From Heterocephalus glaber (taxonomy: Eukaryota > Chordata > Mammalia > Rodentia > Bathyergidae): a stretch of DNA of 64,000 nt. A program made the translations under genes and the position numbers. Shown here piece after piece: positions 12,118-25,055 of this stretch. The notes beneath the pieces were generated by a model that worked only from the letters and a program-made list of their open reading frames with translations, made no database searches and had not been told where the DNA came from. Every line of letters begins with the position of its first letter. The stretch's first letter is position 1. The DNA is taken from positions 8,062,800-8,126,799 of the forward strand of contig NW_004624743.1 of NCBI RefSeq assembly GCF_000247695.1, given 5' to 3'.

Positions 12118-12750
12118 GTGTGTATTTTTAGGGATGACTTTCTGGTTTTCCTCTGCATAAATGTTATTCTTTCATGTTCCATGGATACCTTGATTAGTGG
12201 GATATATATGAAATGGTTGATTTTTAAAATTTTTTAGTATATAAAACATTAGTACAAGGCAGGCTAGCATCCTATCTGGATACAACCTAAGGTGCATTGT
12301 GGTCTAATTATGGATTGCAGATCAAGTTAAGAAAAATATAGCCTCATTAATAAGGTCTCTTGGCTTCTGCCACCCAGCGGCAGCCTCTTACAATGAGAAA
12401 CACATAGAAACTGTGCAAGAAAAGAAAAAAACAAATGGATAAGAAATGTCCTACACATGATACAGCCGGGCTGATACTACTGCCTATATCCTCTTTGCTG
12501 TGTATGTCAGTGTGTATGACTGGAGATGCATCAACAGATCTTCACATTCCAAGAGAAGGAAATCATTCCTAGACTGAAATATCTTTTAAACAATATATAT
12601 TGACTTTTTTACGGCACTCACTTTTAAAGGGTCTGAAAATTAATCCCTTATAGACGAATATTAGACAAGAGTTATATTTTCTTGAAAAATTAAAAAAAGG
12701 GACATAGAGAGGTTCTTTAATGGGATTTCTTGAAATGGCTATTAAATCTC

Positions 12751-12756
12751 TTTATT
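12751..12756 (-). terminator. MEF2C: Internal AATAAA in the MEF2C 3' UTR
   Basis: A canonical hexamer about 1.74 kb after the stop. No strong GU-rich element follows, so use is uncertain. Confidence 0.3.
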
Positions 12757-13234
12757 GAAGAAAAATAGATGACATACATGCTTTTTGCAGAAGTGACATT
12801 GGGGGTCCTGACACACTGGGATTGTCCAACAGTCCTATATTGCTGACAAGATTGTTAAGGGTCAGTTAAAACAATGAAAGTTAGATGACAAAGCAACTAT
12901 CCCTTTACCTGCTTCCTTCTTTTCTAGAACCCACCCTTTCACATTTTTCTTCTGTGGGAATTTATAACTTATTTCACCCAGTAAACTCCATATCATTTGT
13001 TTCTAGGGCCCCAACACAGCGTCTCTGTTCTGGGCATATTTCTAAGAAACATATCAAATTCTAGGCTGAAACCCAACCATGTAATTTAGGATATGGGCAA
13101 GTCAGGATATGCACTTACTGAATTCCAAGATGCATGGTGGAATGGTGAGATCAGAAAGGGGCCCTGCATTTGATAAAAATGCACAAAACAAAACAAAAAT
13201 AGCATGAAAGAAACTGATTAGTATATACAATGGA

Positions 13235-13242
13235 TGTCAGTT
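13235..13242 (-). promoter_or_regulatory. MEF2C: miR-223 target site, 8mer
   Basis: The mRNA strand reads AACTGACA, a full seed match plus the A opposite position 1. MEF2C is an established miR-223 target in myeloid progenitors. Confidence 0.75.
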
Positions 13243-13498
13243 GACCAAATACATTGCTAATGTATTAAAAACAATTTAGGGTGTTGCAATGTGATATGTT
13301 CTAACCGCACAGGTTACCCTTTTGACAGCTGACCTTGAACTTATAAAATGTATGCAGAGTAAAAGAAATCAGAAAGAAAATAGTTACTCGAATGTGCAAG
13401 TGCACACATATAACCCCCCTCCCACTATTAAGATAACAAAACTTCTGCTATTACCATAATATTATATATATTAGAAAGCTATACACAAGCATGTTAAT

Positions 13499-13505
13499 TT
13501 CACAG
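13499..13505 (-). promoter_or_regulatory. MEF2C: miR-27 seed match (7mer-A1)
   Basis: The mRNA strand reads CTGTGAA, a 6-nt seed match plus terminal A. MEF2C is a reported miR-27b target in heart, but this site is weaker than an 8mer. Confidence 0.4.
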
Positions 13506-13813
13506 ATTTTTTTAAAAGATTCTTAATATTTATATAATTAGAAATACACATTTCAAAAACAAAACTTCTACAAAGAGAAAACAGTTATCTTGGTTAGCAA
13601 AGCATGGAGTTCTTCATGGCTTAGGGTAGTGCTTTCTATACAAAAAGTCCTTTTTGGTTTTTTACAGGACTGTTTAAAATATTAGCGAAGCTATCAAGGG
13701 GGGAAAAACACATTTTGGCCTAAGTAAACTACAAAAAGCCACAAATGCTTTGCAAACTCTGTCTTACCTTTTATATGAAAATAAGCAAAATGTAATGTAC
13801 ATATTTTTATATT

Positions 13814-13851
13814 TTTATTTCATAAGAGATGCAGACCCAGATTTATTTATT
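13814..13851 (-). terminator. MEF2C: Cluster of AATAAA hexamers in the proximal MEF2C 3' UTR
   Basis: Three AATAAA hexamers (minus-strand copies at 13842-13847, 13846-13851 and 13814-13819) lie about 650 nt after the stop in a very A/T-rich stretch. They could support a short 3' UTR lacking the miR-223 and miR-9 sites. Confidence 0.3.
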
Positions 13852-14305
13852 TAATTAAATACGTTAGCTCTCAAACTCCACTTTTTCTGTTTTTTCCTTT
13901 TTTTTCTTTTCTTTAAATAGGTATGGTCCTCTTAATGGTCTGTGATCCTTTCTAATGAGTGCCATACACCAGTGACAGGGTTGCAGGTTTGTGAGCGTGC
14001 CCCGGATGCCAGGTGCCCAGGGTGTTCCTAACACTCCCAATGGCCACCCACTGCCGGGTCCGTCCAAACTTCTGTACATTTGTGTTTTTTTTCTATATGT
14101 TGCATAACAGCTGCTCTCTCTTTCAGTAAAGATCTGCCGCTTTTGGCAAATGTTTCCTTTTGTCTATTTACATGTAAATAACGTTGAACCTGCAACATGA
14201 CACTATCTATTGTAACATACATTTTGCAAAGGAGCACAACAGTGAAAAGAAGTTAGCCTTAAAATCTATTTTGTACAAGTGTTCTGTTGTACAGCTCAAG
14301 TGCTA

Positions 14306-14312
14306 AGCTTAT
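14306..14312 (-). promoter_or_regulatory. MEF2C: miR-21 seed match (7mer)
   Basis: The mRNA strand reads ATAAGCT, complementary to miR-21 positions 2-8, about 185 nt after the stop codon. MEF2C has been reported as a miR-21 target. Confidence 0.6.
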
Positions 14313-14449
14313 CTCAGCATTTCTGTTTATCTTTATACTGTATCACTGAGGCAATTTAAAAGTACTTTTACAAAACAGAGTACCTGACTTTTTTTCCACA
14401 CACGGCACATATAATGCATATCGACCCCCCTTCCCCATTAAGGTATAGC

Positions 14450-14461
14450 ACACACACACAC
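14450..14461. repeat. Short (CA)n run in the region of the stop codon
   Basis: CACACACACACAC about 35 nt past the TGA in the 3' UTR. Confidence 0.7.
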
Positions 14462-14493
14462 TGCAAGGAAAAAACTATTAAGTAATAATGTGA

Positions 14494-14838
<345 letters not shown>

Positions 14839-14937
14839 TTACAGATGGAGGAGGCCAGGAGGCCCCAGGAACTTACAATTACATAACACATCAGCCTACA
14901 GACTCCCATAGACACCAGAGCGTGCCAGAGGGGCACC

Positions 14938-15062
14938 AGCGCCCTCCGGGATGCGGCGCGGCTGCGGGCCGCCTGGGGACAGCTGCAGGAGCTAGCTGGT
15001 GCCGGCTTCGGAACCGGGCTGTCTCTGACGGGCTCCCTAGCGCACTGGGTCCCGCACGTCCA
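14938..15062. other. CpG-dense pocket in the last MEF2C intron
   Basis: About 14 CpG dinucleotides in 125 bp and high GC, in otherwise A/T-rich intron, starting about 120 nt upstream of the final coding exon. No known promoter is placed here to my knowledge; possibly a GC-rich regulatory element or an insertion. Confidence 0.6.
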
Positions 15063-15171
15063 TGGAATTTCTCCCTGAACTTGTCCTAAACTTCAGGCTT
15101 CTAAGCCTTCAGATAGACTGGTCAGCTTTGAATTCGGCTTCCTTGACTGACAAACGCTGGCGTCGGAGAGT

Positions 15172-15250
15172 TCTTTATTTATTACTTTTTGGTGCTCAGG
15201 GCCTCCTGGCTGCTAAGCAAGTAGCAAGAGCTACATCTCCAACCCAGAAA
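15172..15250 (-). mobile_element. Older ID-like SINE, antisense
   Basis: TTTGGTGCTCAGGGCCTCC through GAGCTACATCTCCAACCCAG matches the reverse complement of an ID element. Confidence 0.65.
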
Positions 15251-16256
15251 ATTAGGTTCAACAGCTTACTGTTAGGTCAACACTTCCCTCTGATTAATGA
15301 GCACATATACATAGAGTTTACATTTTAAGCGAATAGAACCCATCAAATGGTACACAGTGCCCATAACTGGTGAAAAAAAAGTTGGAAGAGTGGAAAGCAG
15401 GGGAAGAAGGAATGAGATTGAAAATTATTCGCAGAAATTTAAAATACTGTTTTAAAAACAGGTTTTCTATCCCACTAAACCTGGTAAATAATTTTCCTTT
15501 CTTCATCCTTTTGCAGTTACATAGGATGAAAATATCTGTTTCCCACAATTCCCTCAACTTTACTACTGTCAGCCATTCCCTGGCAGAATAACCTAGGATA
15601 TGGCTCTTTTATTTATACTGGTAACAACTGGTGAATCTGGTGTTGCCCAAGCAAAGGCAGTTGTAAAGAAGGGAGTAATGTGACTTTAGTGTGTTTATGA
15701 TCCTTAATCCTTGCCTATTCCCAGAGGGTCTAGTTTGTCCTTCTTCCAAAATGTGGGAGAATTTAGATACTTGAAATTCTGAAGAGAAAAAGCATTAAGC
15801 CTTTAAGTTTAAATCAGCTATCACAGTGACTTTGATCAGGGTAAGCCATGATCACGTGGCCGGCATCAATTTTAAAATACTTTTATTGTTCTCACGTTCA
15901 GATCATAGCGGCACCCATGGCTAGAGTCAGTATTACTTGACCATACTGTCAAGAGAGTACAGCAATTTCTTTAGTTGAGGAAGAGTCACAGTAAGGAATT
16001 ATCCATATGGACACACCCACTTTAAACAAAGGCATGCAAGCCTGCCTCCTAATGCATGTAATTACACTGCTTTCCTGTTGAGAGAATTGGATGGTACTGA
16101 CAATGTCGTTAGGAGCAGGGACAGAGTGAGTGTGTATTTCAGAGGAACAGTGGAGTAACTTGGGCTGGCTTTTGGGAGATGCAGTACACGCTCAAGATGC
16201 AGAGGCATAAAATTAGTCAGAAATGAATGTATCTTTGAGTGATGTTTTATACGAAA

Positions 16257-16270
16257 GCACCACCTACTGG
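16257..16270 (-). promoter_or_regulatory. CTCF-like core motif (one mismatch)
   Basis: The minus strand reads CCAGTAGGTGGTGC, which fits the CTCF core CCASYAGRKGGCRS except at position 12. Confidence 0.4.
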
Positions 16271-19200
16271 CAAAGAATTACTTTCCTTTTCTTAATAGAT
16301 GAGCAAATGTTGAGAACAATACATGAGAGAATTATTTGCTTCTGTAATAAGGCTTTCTTTCTTTGCCTTTTTCATCTTATAGAATCGAAATAATCTTAGC
16401 ACTTAAATCAAGATTCTACATGGAGTGTATATGATTTTCAATATTCTGCTTATGCTGGGAGATATTTATTTGTAACATATTTTACAGTTTACTATATTAG
16501 TTCCTGAGAGTTTTAATCGAATAATCTTTAAATCAAGAAGATATTAATATGAGGGAGGGAGGGAACAGTTATATTCAGAATGATCCATAATGGTAGACTA
16601 TTTTCACTATATATTTGATTTTAGAAGAAATCATCTTTTGATTTCTGGACGAAAAGAATTTTCCTGGCTCTAGGTAAGATAATTTCACTAAAATTTAATC
16701 AGATACTTCTACTATGGATCCCAAAACTGTTTAATAATGAATGTCAATTAGGATCCTGAAAATAACGTGGCATATCAATAAACACTTTTTCTGTTCTCTG
16801 ACATTTAAATTGTGTCTTTCCAGTCAGGGTGAAATGGAAGATTAAAAAAGATTGGTGGGCTGGACCAGGATAAGCAGTTAATCTAGATAAACTGAACGAG
16901 GTAATACAATCAAATGGCTTCTTAGTGGTTTTTGGAAGCTGCATTATCTCCTTATTTACTTCATCTCCCAATGCCAACTGGTTTGTATAGGATTACTGCA
17001 TCTCCTCTCCAGAAAAGATGGAACAATGACTGGTGATCCTTTCCTATAAATAGAGCCGTGGGAGTTTATCTTTTGGTGGCGTTGTATTTGACATGGAAGG
17101 AATACAGAAGCCTTCAGAGCAATTCTGGGGACTAAATATGCAGAAGTGGGATCTAAGTTGTATTTTAGACTCAGCTTCACTATACTTTAATATGTGATTC
17201 AAAACAGAAAGCTATTTTCTGTTATCAAAGAAGTATTTCCTTGACAAGGAAGGGCAGCATTAAAAAACCACTCAATTCATACATGCTACAATCAGATATA
17301 TGCACATAGATCCGCTTGTCCTTTAGAAGGAAATACAGACATGGGCAGTTGTGGAAGGCTTTCCTATGTGTGGATGGATAGGGATGGGAAAGAGGGGGTG
17401 AGGCTGGCGCTCTGTCCAAGTTTCCCTCGACTCCAGATGTCCTGGAATTGGGAAAACATGTACCCTTCCCCAGACTGTTCAGAAGTCAGACATGACTGGA
17501 TGGTTTTATTCAAATTTCTTACTGCCTCTCCTGGAAATTAGACCATCAAACTATATTTAACCTAACTAGTTAACAGTCATCTCGACTCTGAGTCACCTCC
17601 CTCGGTTTGTACTGGACGCCCACATCAACAAAGACAGTGTGTGCAAACGCTTCCAGAAAACAGGCTGACCTTTTTTTTAGGTGGTAGTTGAGAAAAACAC
17701 CTAAAGCTTGAGGGTCATTTTCTCAGATATGACAAATTCCTCTGCCAGTCATGTTTCTTCCTACATAAAACAAATTTATGCTGCTTATCTAACTTTGTTA
17801 TATAAAATCAGTTACTAACTAGTTTAAAACTAGAGCTTTGAAGACTTAAAGCTTGAGAGGACAAAATAGACACTTTTCTTGAACAAAATACAAAGAGTTT
17901 TATAATGCTTCTATAATTTTGAGAAAGAACTGTAGTAACTACCTTGGCGTGCTGGGAATTTCTACTTTGGTGATATTGAATTTATTCCTTTCTTTGTTTT
18001 GGATACTGCACTTCATCCAAAATGGGGCCCAAACCCAACTCTATGAAGTTAAATTGACTTGTAAAAGTATCGATTTTTAAAATTTACACTAGAAGGAATT
18101 AGTGCATATATTTACATTACAATTTGGGATTTTTTAAAAAGGAAATTTTACATTTAACTGCACTAAAGCTAGGGTCCATTAGGAGGAATCTCCCTTCTAA
18201 AAGTCACTGTATTGGTGGTACTGGTGTGCATGTGAGAGCGGTTTGTGTATGTATAGGAGTGGGGGCTGGAGGAGGGGAGAGAAGGAGAAAGGACCAGCAC
18301 TGAAAAGCCTGGAATGGGCATCATAATGACATGAGGTATAAAGGGATTGACTGAGTGCAATTAAAACTCATAGGCCAGATTCAGAGTTAAATTATGGGCA
18401 ACGAGATTCAGTGCTGAAGAACACAAGGGGCTGAGCAAAACGGCTTCCCTCTTGGCTGTGGTTAATTCAGCTCCTCCCTAGTCCAGGGATGTTACTCGTT
18501 TCTCATTTACAGGGCCTCTATTAAGGCCAGAAGGGAACTCGATTCTCCCACGTAACAGAAGAGAGCTTTAAAATTCCAGCACAGTTAAAATATAGAAGTA
18601 GGTGTGTGCTCACAATTTAAAAGACAAATTCAAAACAAAAAGAAAGCCATATTCAGATGAAATGGTATGGCTTTGGATACTGATAATTTCTCAGTGAATC
18701 TAGTGCTATAATGAAGGAATCTTGCAAAAATGAGAACTAAACACTTGCTTTTATTATTGGCAAGAAGCATTTAGAGTAGATTCCCTGCTCCGCCACGGTA
18801 GTACAATGCCACATGCACATATTTAAAAACCACCTGGAGGGGTATTACATACTTAGGGATAATTACCTAAAAAGTTACTGCAGCAAATGCCTACTTGGAT
18901 AATTAGCATTGAAGAGAAAATTTAATTGTCCTAAAAAGAGAAACTGTTCCTAATCAACACACAACAATATAGCTTCAATGTAAAGGATCTTTTCAAGAAA
19001 GCAGAGGAACAATGCCATGTGAACTTGTTTCATTTACAGGAAAGGCTAAATTTCCAGTGACGGTGGTATCAATGAGTGGGATGGATATAAGCAAGTGGGG
19101 AAGGGGTGAGGACGTCATTTCCAGGCCACTAATCTACAGAACATCAATGCCACCAGGAGCCAGAGTGAAGAGCATGAAGCTGTGGTATCAGACAGTGGCT

Positions 19201-19565
19201 TTTGCTCTAATCCATAGTTTATTCTCACCTTCCTGGAAACATAGATGTGGAACTAGTTAAGTAATACAGCTAGTTAACTGTAACTAAATGGTTTAGTAGT
19301 AAAGCAAAAGTGGGAGAGGCACGTGGAATGCTTCTAAAATATAAAACATCTCTAAATATCTCATATCTTCCTATTTTCCTTTGAGGATTAATTGCAGAGT
19401 TAAAGTTACTAGTTAAAGGCAGGTCCTTTTGTTTACATTTTAGCTTTTTCGGTGTAATTTGAAAGAAGTAGAGTTAATTTTGAATTGAGGGCTTTTTAAA
19501 ATTTGAACGTTTCCTTGATAAATGATAGGAATCATCGGATATGATAAAGGTGTAGCTCAAAACTA

Positions 19566-19579
19566 CCACCAGGGGGCAG
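19566..19579 (+). promoter_or_regulatory. CTCF core motif, exact match
   Basis: CCACCAGGGGGCAG fits CCASYAGRKGGCRS at all 14 positions, within the last MEF2C intron. Binding is inferred. Confidence 0.6.
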
Positions 19580-20163
19580 AAAGACACATCCTTTGACCAG
19601 AAAAACAACAAAATTATTTTTATACCCAAATTTATTAATTAGTTTTGAATGTACTAATTAGTATATATATTTTAATAAAATATCTATAAGTCCACAATTG
19701 TACTATGGGTACATTATAAATAGATGAAGCCCATATATCAATTGAATAGCTGATCTGATGAACATTAGGATTCACATTAGGGTAACCTATATAGTTCATG
19801 CCACGTGAGAATTTCAAATATCTCAAAACCTTAAAGAACTTGTAAGTAGATGCCTTCAAAGTTCCCATGTCAACTGTGTGATAACTAAATATCAGTACTC
19901 TCACAGAAGCGGAAATTAAAATTGCCTAAAACAATAAGGAAAGAACTGGCCTCATTAGTGCAGGGCTCCTCTTCCTCTTAAAAATATTAAGGGATGTAGG
20001 ACTTAAGCTACTCAAAAGGGATTGGTCTGACAATTACCTTTACATTTCTATAAGGTGCCACACTTTGCACTCTCATGAGACACGAAAGCACACGTTTAAG
20101 ACTGTCACTGTCATTTTAACAACACACCCTGAAACGGCATTACAGAGGAAGTAACCCCGCTTA

Positions 20164-21026
<863 letters not shown>

Positions 21027-21208
21027 TTAAAGTAAATAAAAAGACAATATTGATGGAATTCTTAAAAAAAAGTTAAAATTCTAGATTTCAGGATTAGTTT
21101 TGCACATAAAGAGATAACTTGGTACAAAGCTCATGAAATTAATCATTTAACATGTGTCTCTATGAACTCTGCCAACCCTATCATTTACAATCCTTCAAGA
21201 GACCAGCT

Positions 21209-21222
21209 GTTGCCATAGTAAC
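21209..21222. promoter_or_regulatory. Palindromic RFX X-box
   Basis: GTTGCCATAGTAAC matches the RFX consensus GTTRCCATRGYAAC at all positions. A second half-site-like TCCTAGGCAAC begins about 25 nt later. Lies in the intron after the beta microexon. Confidence 0.6.
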
Positions 21223-21450
21223 CCATTACATCAGTATCTCCTAGGCAACTGAACTAGTAACAAGTACCATAGCTTTATTATGGGTAAAAACAGACTATGT
21301 TGAGAACTGATGAAATATGTATACTGTACTTCCATTGTTTCAATTTTTATTCAAATGCAAATTTAAAAAAATTAAAATCAACCATGGTAGATTTTGTGTT
21401 CAGTTCTCTGTTCAGCAGAGCAGGCGGTAGGTGGTCATGTTCTATCCTGA

Positions 21451-21464
21451 CCAGCAGGTGGTGC
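21451..21464 (+). promoter_or_regulatory. CTCF-like core motif (one mismatch)
   Basis: CCAGCAGGTGGTGC fits the CTCF core except at position 12. Confidence 0.4.
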
Positions 21465-21882
21465 TCTGATCACTTTTTTTCAGAGACTTCTAAACTTGAT
21501 TCAACTGGAGGGCAAAGCTGCTAAGGCCTATATTTAACTCCTTCAGCAAGGAGATTAAAAACATACATCAATTTAAAACAATGGCACTCTCGTTTTTAGA
21601 ACAAGAAGTATTTTAGTTTTAAGCGACAAAATAAATATTTTCCTGTAGAAATCTTAAAATGTTGAAAACAAGGCCTCCAGTTTCCAGAGGTTGTTGGCAT
21701 AGAAAATAATAAGCAGACATTCTTTTAACCTGTGACTCGTACTAGAAATTCCCCATATTTAAGCGTAATCAATGTGGACACACCATGGTCAGTTTCAGAG
21801 TCTTCCGATTGTTTCAGAGCTCCCTCCTTCCGCTAGCTTTGCCTATTTCCTGGCCACTGAAAGGGTATGCTCACATACTTAC

Positions 21883-21906
21883 CAAAAGGAGGTCGACGTC
21901 CTCGGA
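21883..21906 (-). CDS. MEF2C: MEF2C beta microexon (24 nt, residues 271-278)
   Basis: The minus strand reads TCC GAG GAC GTC GAC CTC CTT TTG, i.e. SEDVDLLL. AG lies immediately before it (CTCTCAG) and GTAAGT immediately after. This is the beta region of MEF2C, a brain-enriched acidic 8-residue insert known to raise transcriptional activity. Both phases are 0, so skipping keeps the frame. Too short for ORF calling; found by searching the intron between the exons that end PSV and begin NQRINN. Confidence 0.97.
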
Positions 21907-21925
21907 CTGAGAGCATGGGGAAGGA
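21907..21925 (-). promoter_or_regulatory. MEF2C: UGC motif and C/U tract before the beta microexon
   Basis: The minus strand reads CTTCCCCATGCTCTCAG immediately before the exon, with TGC at -9 to -7. UGC motifs between the pyrimidine tract and AG are the recognised signature of SRRM4 (nSR100)-dependent neural microexons. Confidence 0.55.
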
Positions 21926-22228
21926 GTTTTATTAATTAGTGTGTGCAAATATTTATAATTGGGCAAAATCTTTTCAACCAAAGGAAAGGTACCTTCTGAT
22001 AGACACAACAGTTTAAACAGTTTTAAAACCCAGACTCTAAAGATAACTCCTTATAAAGGCATTCTCTGTTTCACTTAATGAGGTGTTTATCTCAAATGTG
22101 AAGACACCCTATCTGGCTTTCAGCGCAGGTCAGTGTCTTGATGTTCATGATTTCACCACCATATTTTGAACAAAAAGAATGTACTTTGAATCTCACTTGC
22201 TGGAGGAGGAGGCAGTCACACCTGGCTG

Positions 22229-22232
22229 AGAA

Positions 22233-22273
<41 letters not shown>
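22229..22273. repeat. (GA)n microsatellite
   Basis: About 45 bp of GAGAGA with two interruptions. Confidence 0.9.
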
Positions 22274-23380
22274 TCCCTGCCCAACCTCTCAGAATCCTGG
22301 GCAAGCATCAGTTTTAAGGACCTGGAATAAATCTGCTGATAGAGATGGCCTGCCATGCACAGCCCACACTGCCGGGCTGAAGCCCTTGGGAGGTTTTATT
22401 TATTAGATTCAGTCTTTTCCAAAGCGAATGTTGCAGATTATGTGATTTTTGGGGGTTGATATTCAAAATTAATCTGCACTGTGCCATAATAAACTAATCA
22501 GCTCACAGGCCTGTTCTATCCTGATGCTTGCCATAGAGCAAAGGAAGAAAGAAAGAAAATATGTTTTCAGAATGATCTAAATTTGTCTGCTGAATGTTTT
22601 CATTCTTAAGCACAGCTAATTTGGAGCGCAGTGATGTTTCTTTGTTGTGGAGTTTGGTTCCACAATATTCTCTTTATCACAGGTACATCAACCCATGGGA
22701 AAGAAAGTGGTAGGGTCTGGAAATATTTTATAGATATTTAAATTTGTATCTCCTAACACCTATTTATTTTTCCTTAAAAGGGTCACCACTCTTTTTGATG
22801 TAAAATGCAACCTTTTCTTCTTTTCTTGAAATGTCTGAGATTTTAACAGTTTACTTTTGCGAATCAGGTATTTTCATGAAGTACATATATGGAAAAATGA
22901 ATTAAGGCACTGCAGAGGTATGTGATGTTTTTCAATATGAACACTGAAATCCACTGAAGAAAGGAGCTGCCAATTAACAGGAGAAAGCTCATTTAGGAAA
23001 TACAGAAAGTAGTTTTCATTGGCATACCTTAAGGACATAAACAGCTCACTACTGTAAAAACACCATGCCATGCAGTACTTCATTATCTGTTACTTTGCCT
23101 AAGAAACATCTGTTCTGACCAATGGCAGAATTTGATTTTTTTCTGACTATAAATGGGGAGCTCTAAAAAAATGTTTTCCTTGTTCCAGAACATCAGTGCT
23201 AAGATTTTTTTTTTAATTTGGAAAAGGAAAATGCAAACCTGTTACAAGAATTAATAGCTACAAACACCCAAGGCTTCATCAGTAGCATTAATAACACTAC
23301 CAGTTGATGGTGATATGTAATTCATAAAGTTAGATAAATACCAAAATAGCAAAACATGCTCAAAACATTATTAACATTTA

Positions 23381-23692
<312 letters not shown>

Positions 23693-23870
23693 TTACAGGA
23701 CAGCTCATTTACCCTCCAGGGGAAGAGTAACCTAGTTAATTACTTAATATTCTTCTGCAAAGAAGATTAAAAACTTTTAAAGAGAAGTAATATACACCAA
23801 TGTGCTCAGAAACTGGCATATACTCTTTTCTCACTTAAAATATTTCAGAAAAAAGTCAGAGCGTTTTTCA

Positions 23871-23970
23871 GGGTCTAAGGGAAGTACAGACTCGGCCTTG
23901 CACTTTGATGGATGAGTTTGGCGTGGGCCGGGCTGGCATGAATCACTCCTTCGGTTCCTCGGCCTGGGTT
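23871..23970 (+). repeat. Inverted repeat, arm A
   Basis: This 100-bp segment aligns without gaps to the reverse complement of 24956-25055 with about 8 differences, nearly all transitions and several at CpG positions. Confidence 0.88.
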
Positions 23971-24955
23971 TATTTTGTGTCTGATCGTCCTTAGATGGAG
24001 AGCGGGCACACCAGTAAGACTCATTTCTAGGACATGCAGGAGGAGGATGGCTGCTCCCACCTTCTGCTGCTGGGTTCCTGACTTCTCAGGGTGAATTCTC
24101 CAATGGCTTTCTGGGGTCAGCTCTGTCCTCACTAAGTTCAAGGTCTAACCCCAAGCCTGGAGGGATTTCCTGCTCACACAGATCTTCAAAAAGCAGCACC
24201 CTTTCTCAGGAGCTGAGACTGGAGCTTCCAAGAAAGCGAAGCTTCACAAGGGCACAGGAAGAGCCACGAAATGGCACGATCCAAACGGCTCTCTTAGGAC
24301 TCCTGTATTCAGCCCCAACTAACAGAAAAACAGATGTCCCAAGGTCTCCAGTTTTCATATTTCAAAATATCCTGCTCCACAACAGGAAGAGCTGTGGCGT
24401 TTGGTTGGAAACACAGCCTGAGGGGCAATGACAGGGGACTCGGAAAGTCATCCCCAGGGCTCTGCCTGGGGGAGAGGAGACATTGACCTCCATTCGACGG
24501 TGCTTGCTGGACAACCGCTCACCTCTTTTCTAGACTCTCTACAGGAGACAGTTAAGCCCTCACTGCTACTGTCACTGGTATGGTCATCACAACACAGTGT
24601 CCACTGCCCCTTAGTGGAGGACTCTGTGCTGTATCTCAAGGGCTGAGATCTCGGTGTGCAGCTCCACTTCCTACAACAGAGACGCGGGACTGACAGGGAC
24701 AGCAAAGGATGAGGGCCCACAGAGTCCTCCACAGTAACTGCTCCTCAGTTCCCAGGAGAGAAGAGATTATCCAATAAACAGTCAGAGGAAACCAAGGAAT
24801 CCATCCGTGTGGGTCTCCTGAAAGAGGCCAGACAGGAAGATATGCTGAACTGGGGATTGGCGGCTGGGAATGGGCTCGGGGGATTTACAGAGCGTAGTTG
24901 GGGACACTGCAAGGAACTGTTTAGAAGAAAAGCCCAGAAAAGAGGAGAAAGAAAA

Positions 24956-25055
24956 AGCCAGGCTGAGGAACTGAAGGAGTGATTCATGCTAGCCCGGCCC
25001 ACACCAAACTCATCCGTCAAAGTGCAAGGCCAAGTCTGTGCTTCCCTTAGACCCC
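24956..25055 (-). repeat. Inverted repeat, arm B
   Basis: Partner of 23871-23970, about 92% identical in inverted orientation, with a roughly 985-bp GC-richer spacer. The spacer also contains a smaller 15-bp inverted pair (24615-24629 and 24719-24733). Confidence 0.88.

Larger units (their letters stand above)
10075..14493 (-). other. MEF2C: MEF2C 3' UTR, about 4.4 kb
   Basis: It runs from the base after the TGA to the inferred cleavage site downstream of AGTAAA (10097-10092). It is A/T-rich with no long frame. Visible elements include seed matches for miR-223, miR-21, miR-9 and miR-27, an mRNA-sense CU-rich plus CA-repeat tract at 12.04-12.12 kb, and internal AATAAA hexamers at about 12.75 and 13.8 kb that could give shorter transcripts. 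I recognised no SINE or LINE insertion in it, in contrast to the flank just below 10 kb. The exact end is inferred. Confidence 0.8.

Noticed and set aside
12361..12390. Possible CTCF site in the 3' UTR (minus-strand CTGGGTGGCAG)
   Set aside because: At least two mismatches at important core positions.
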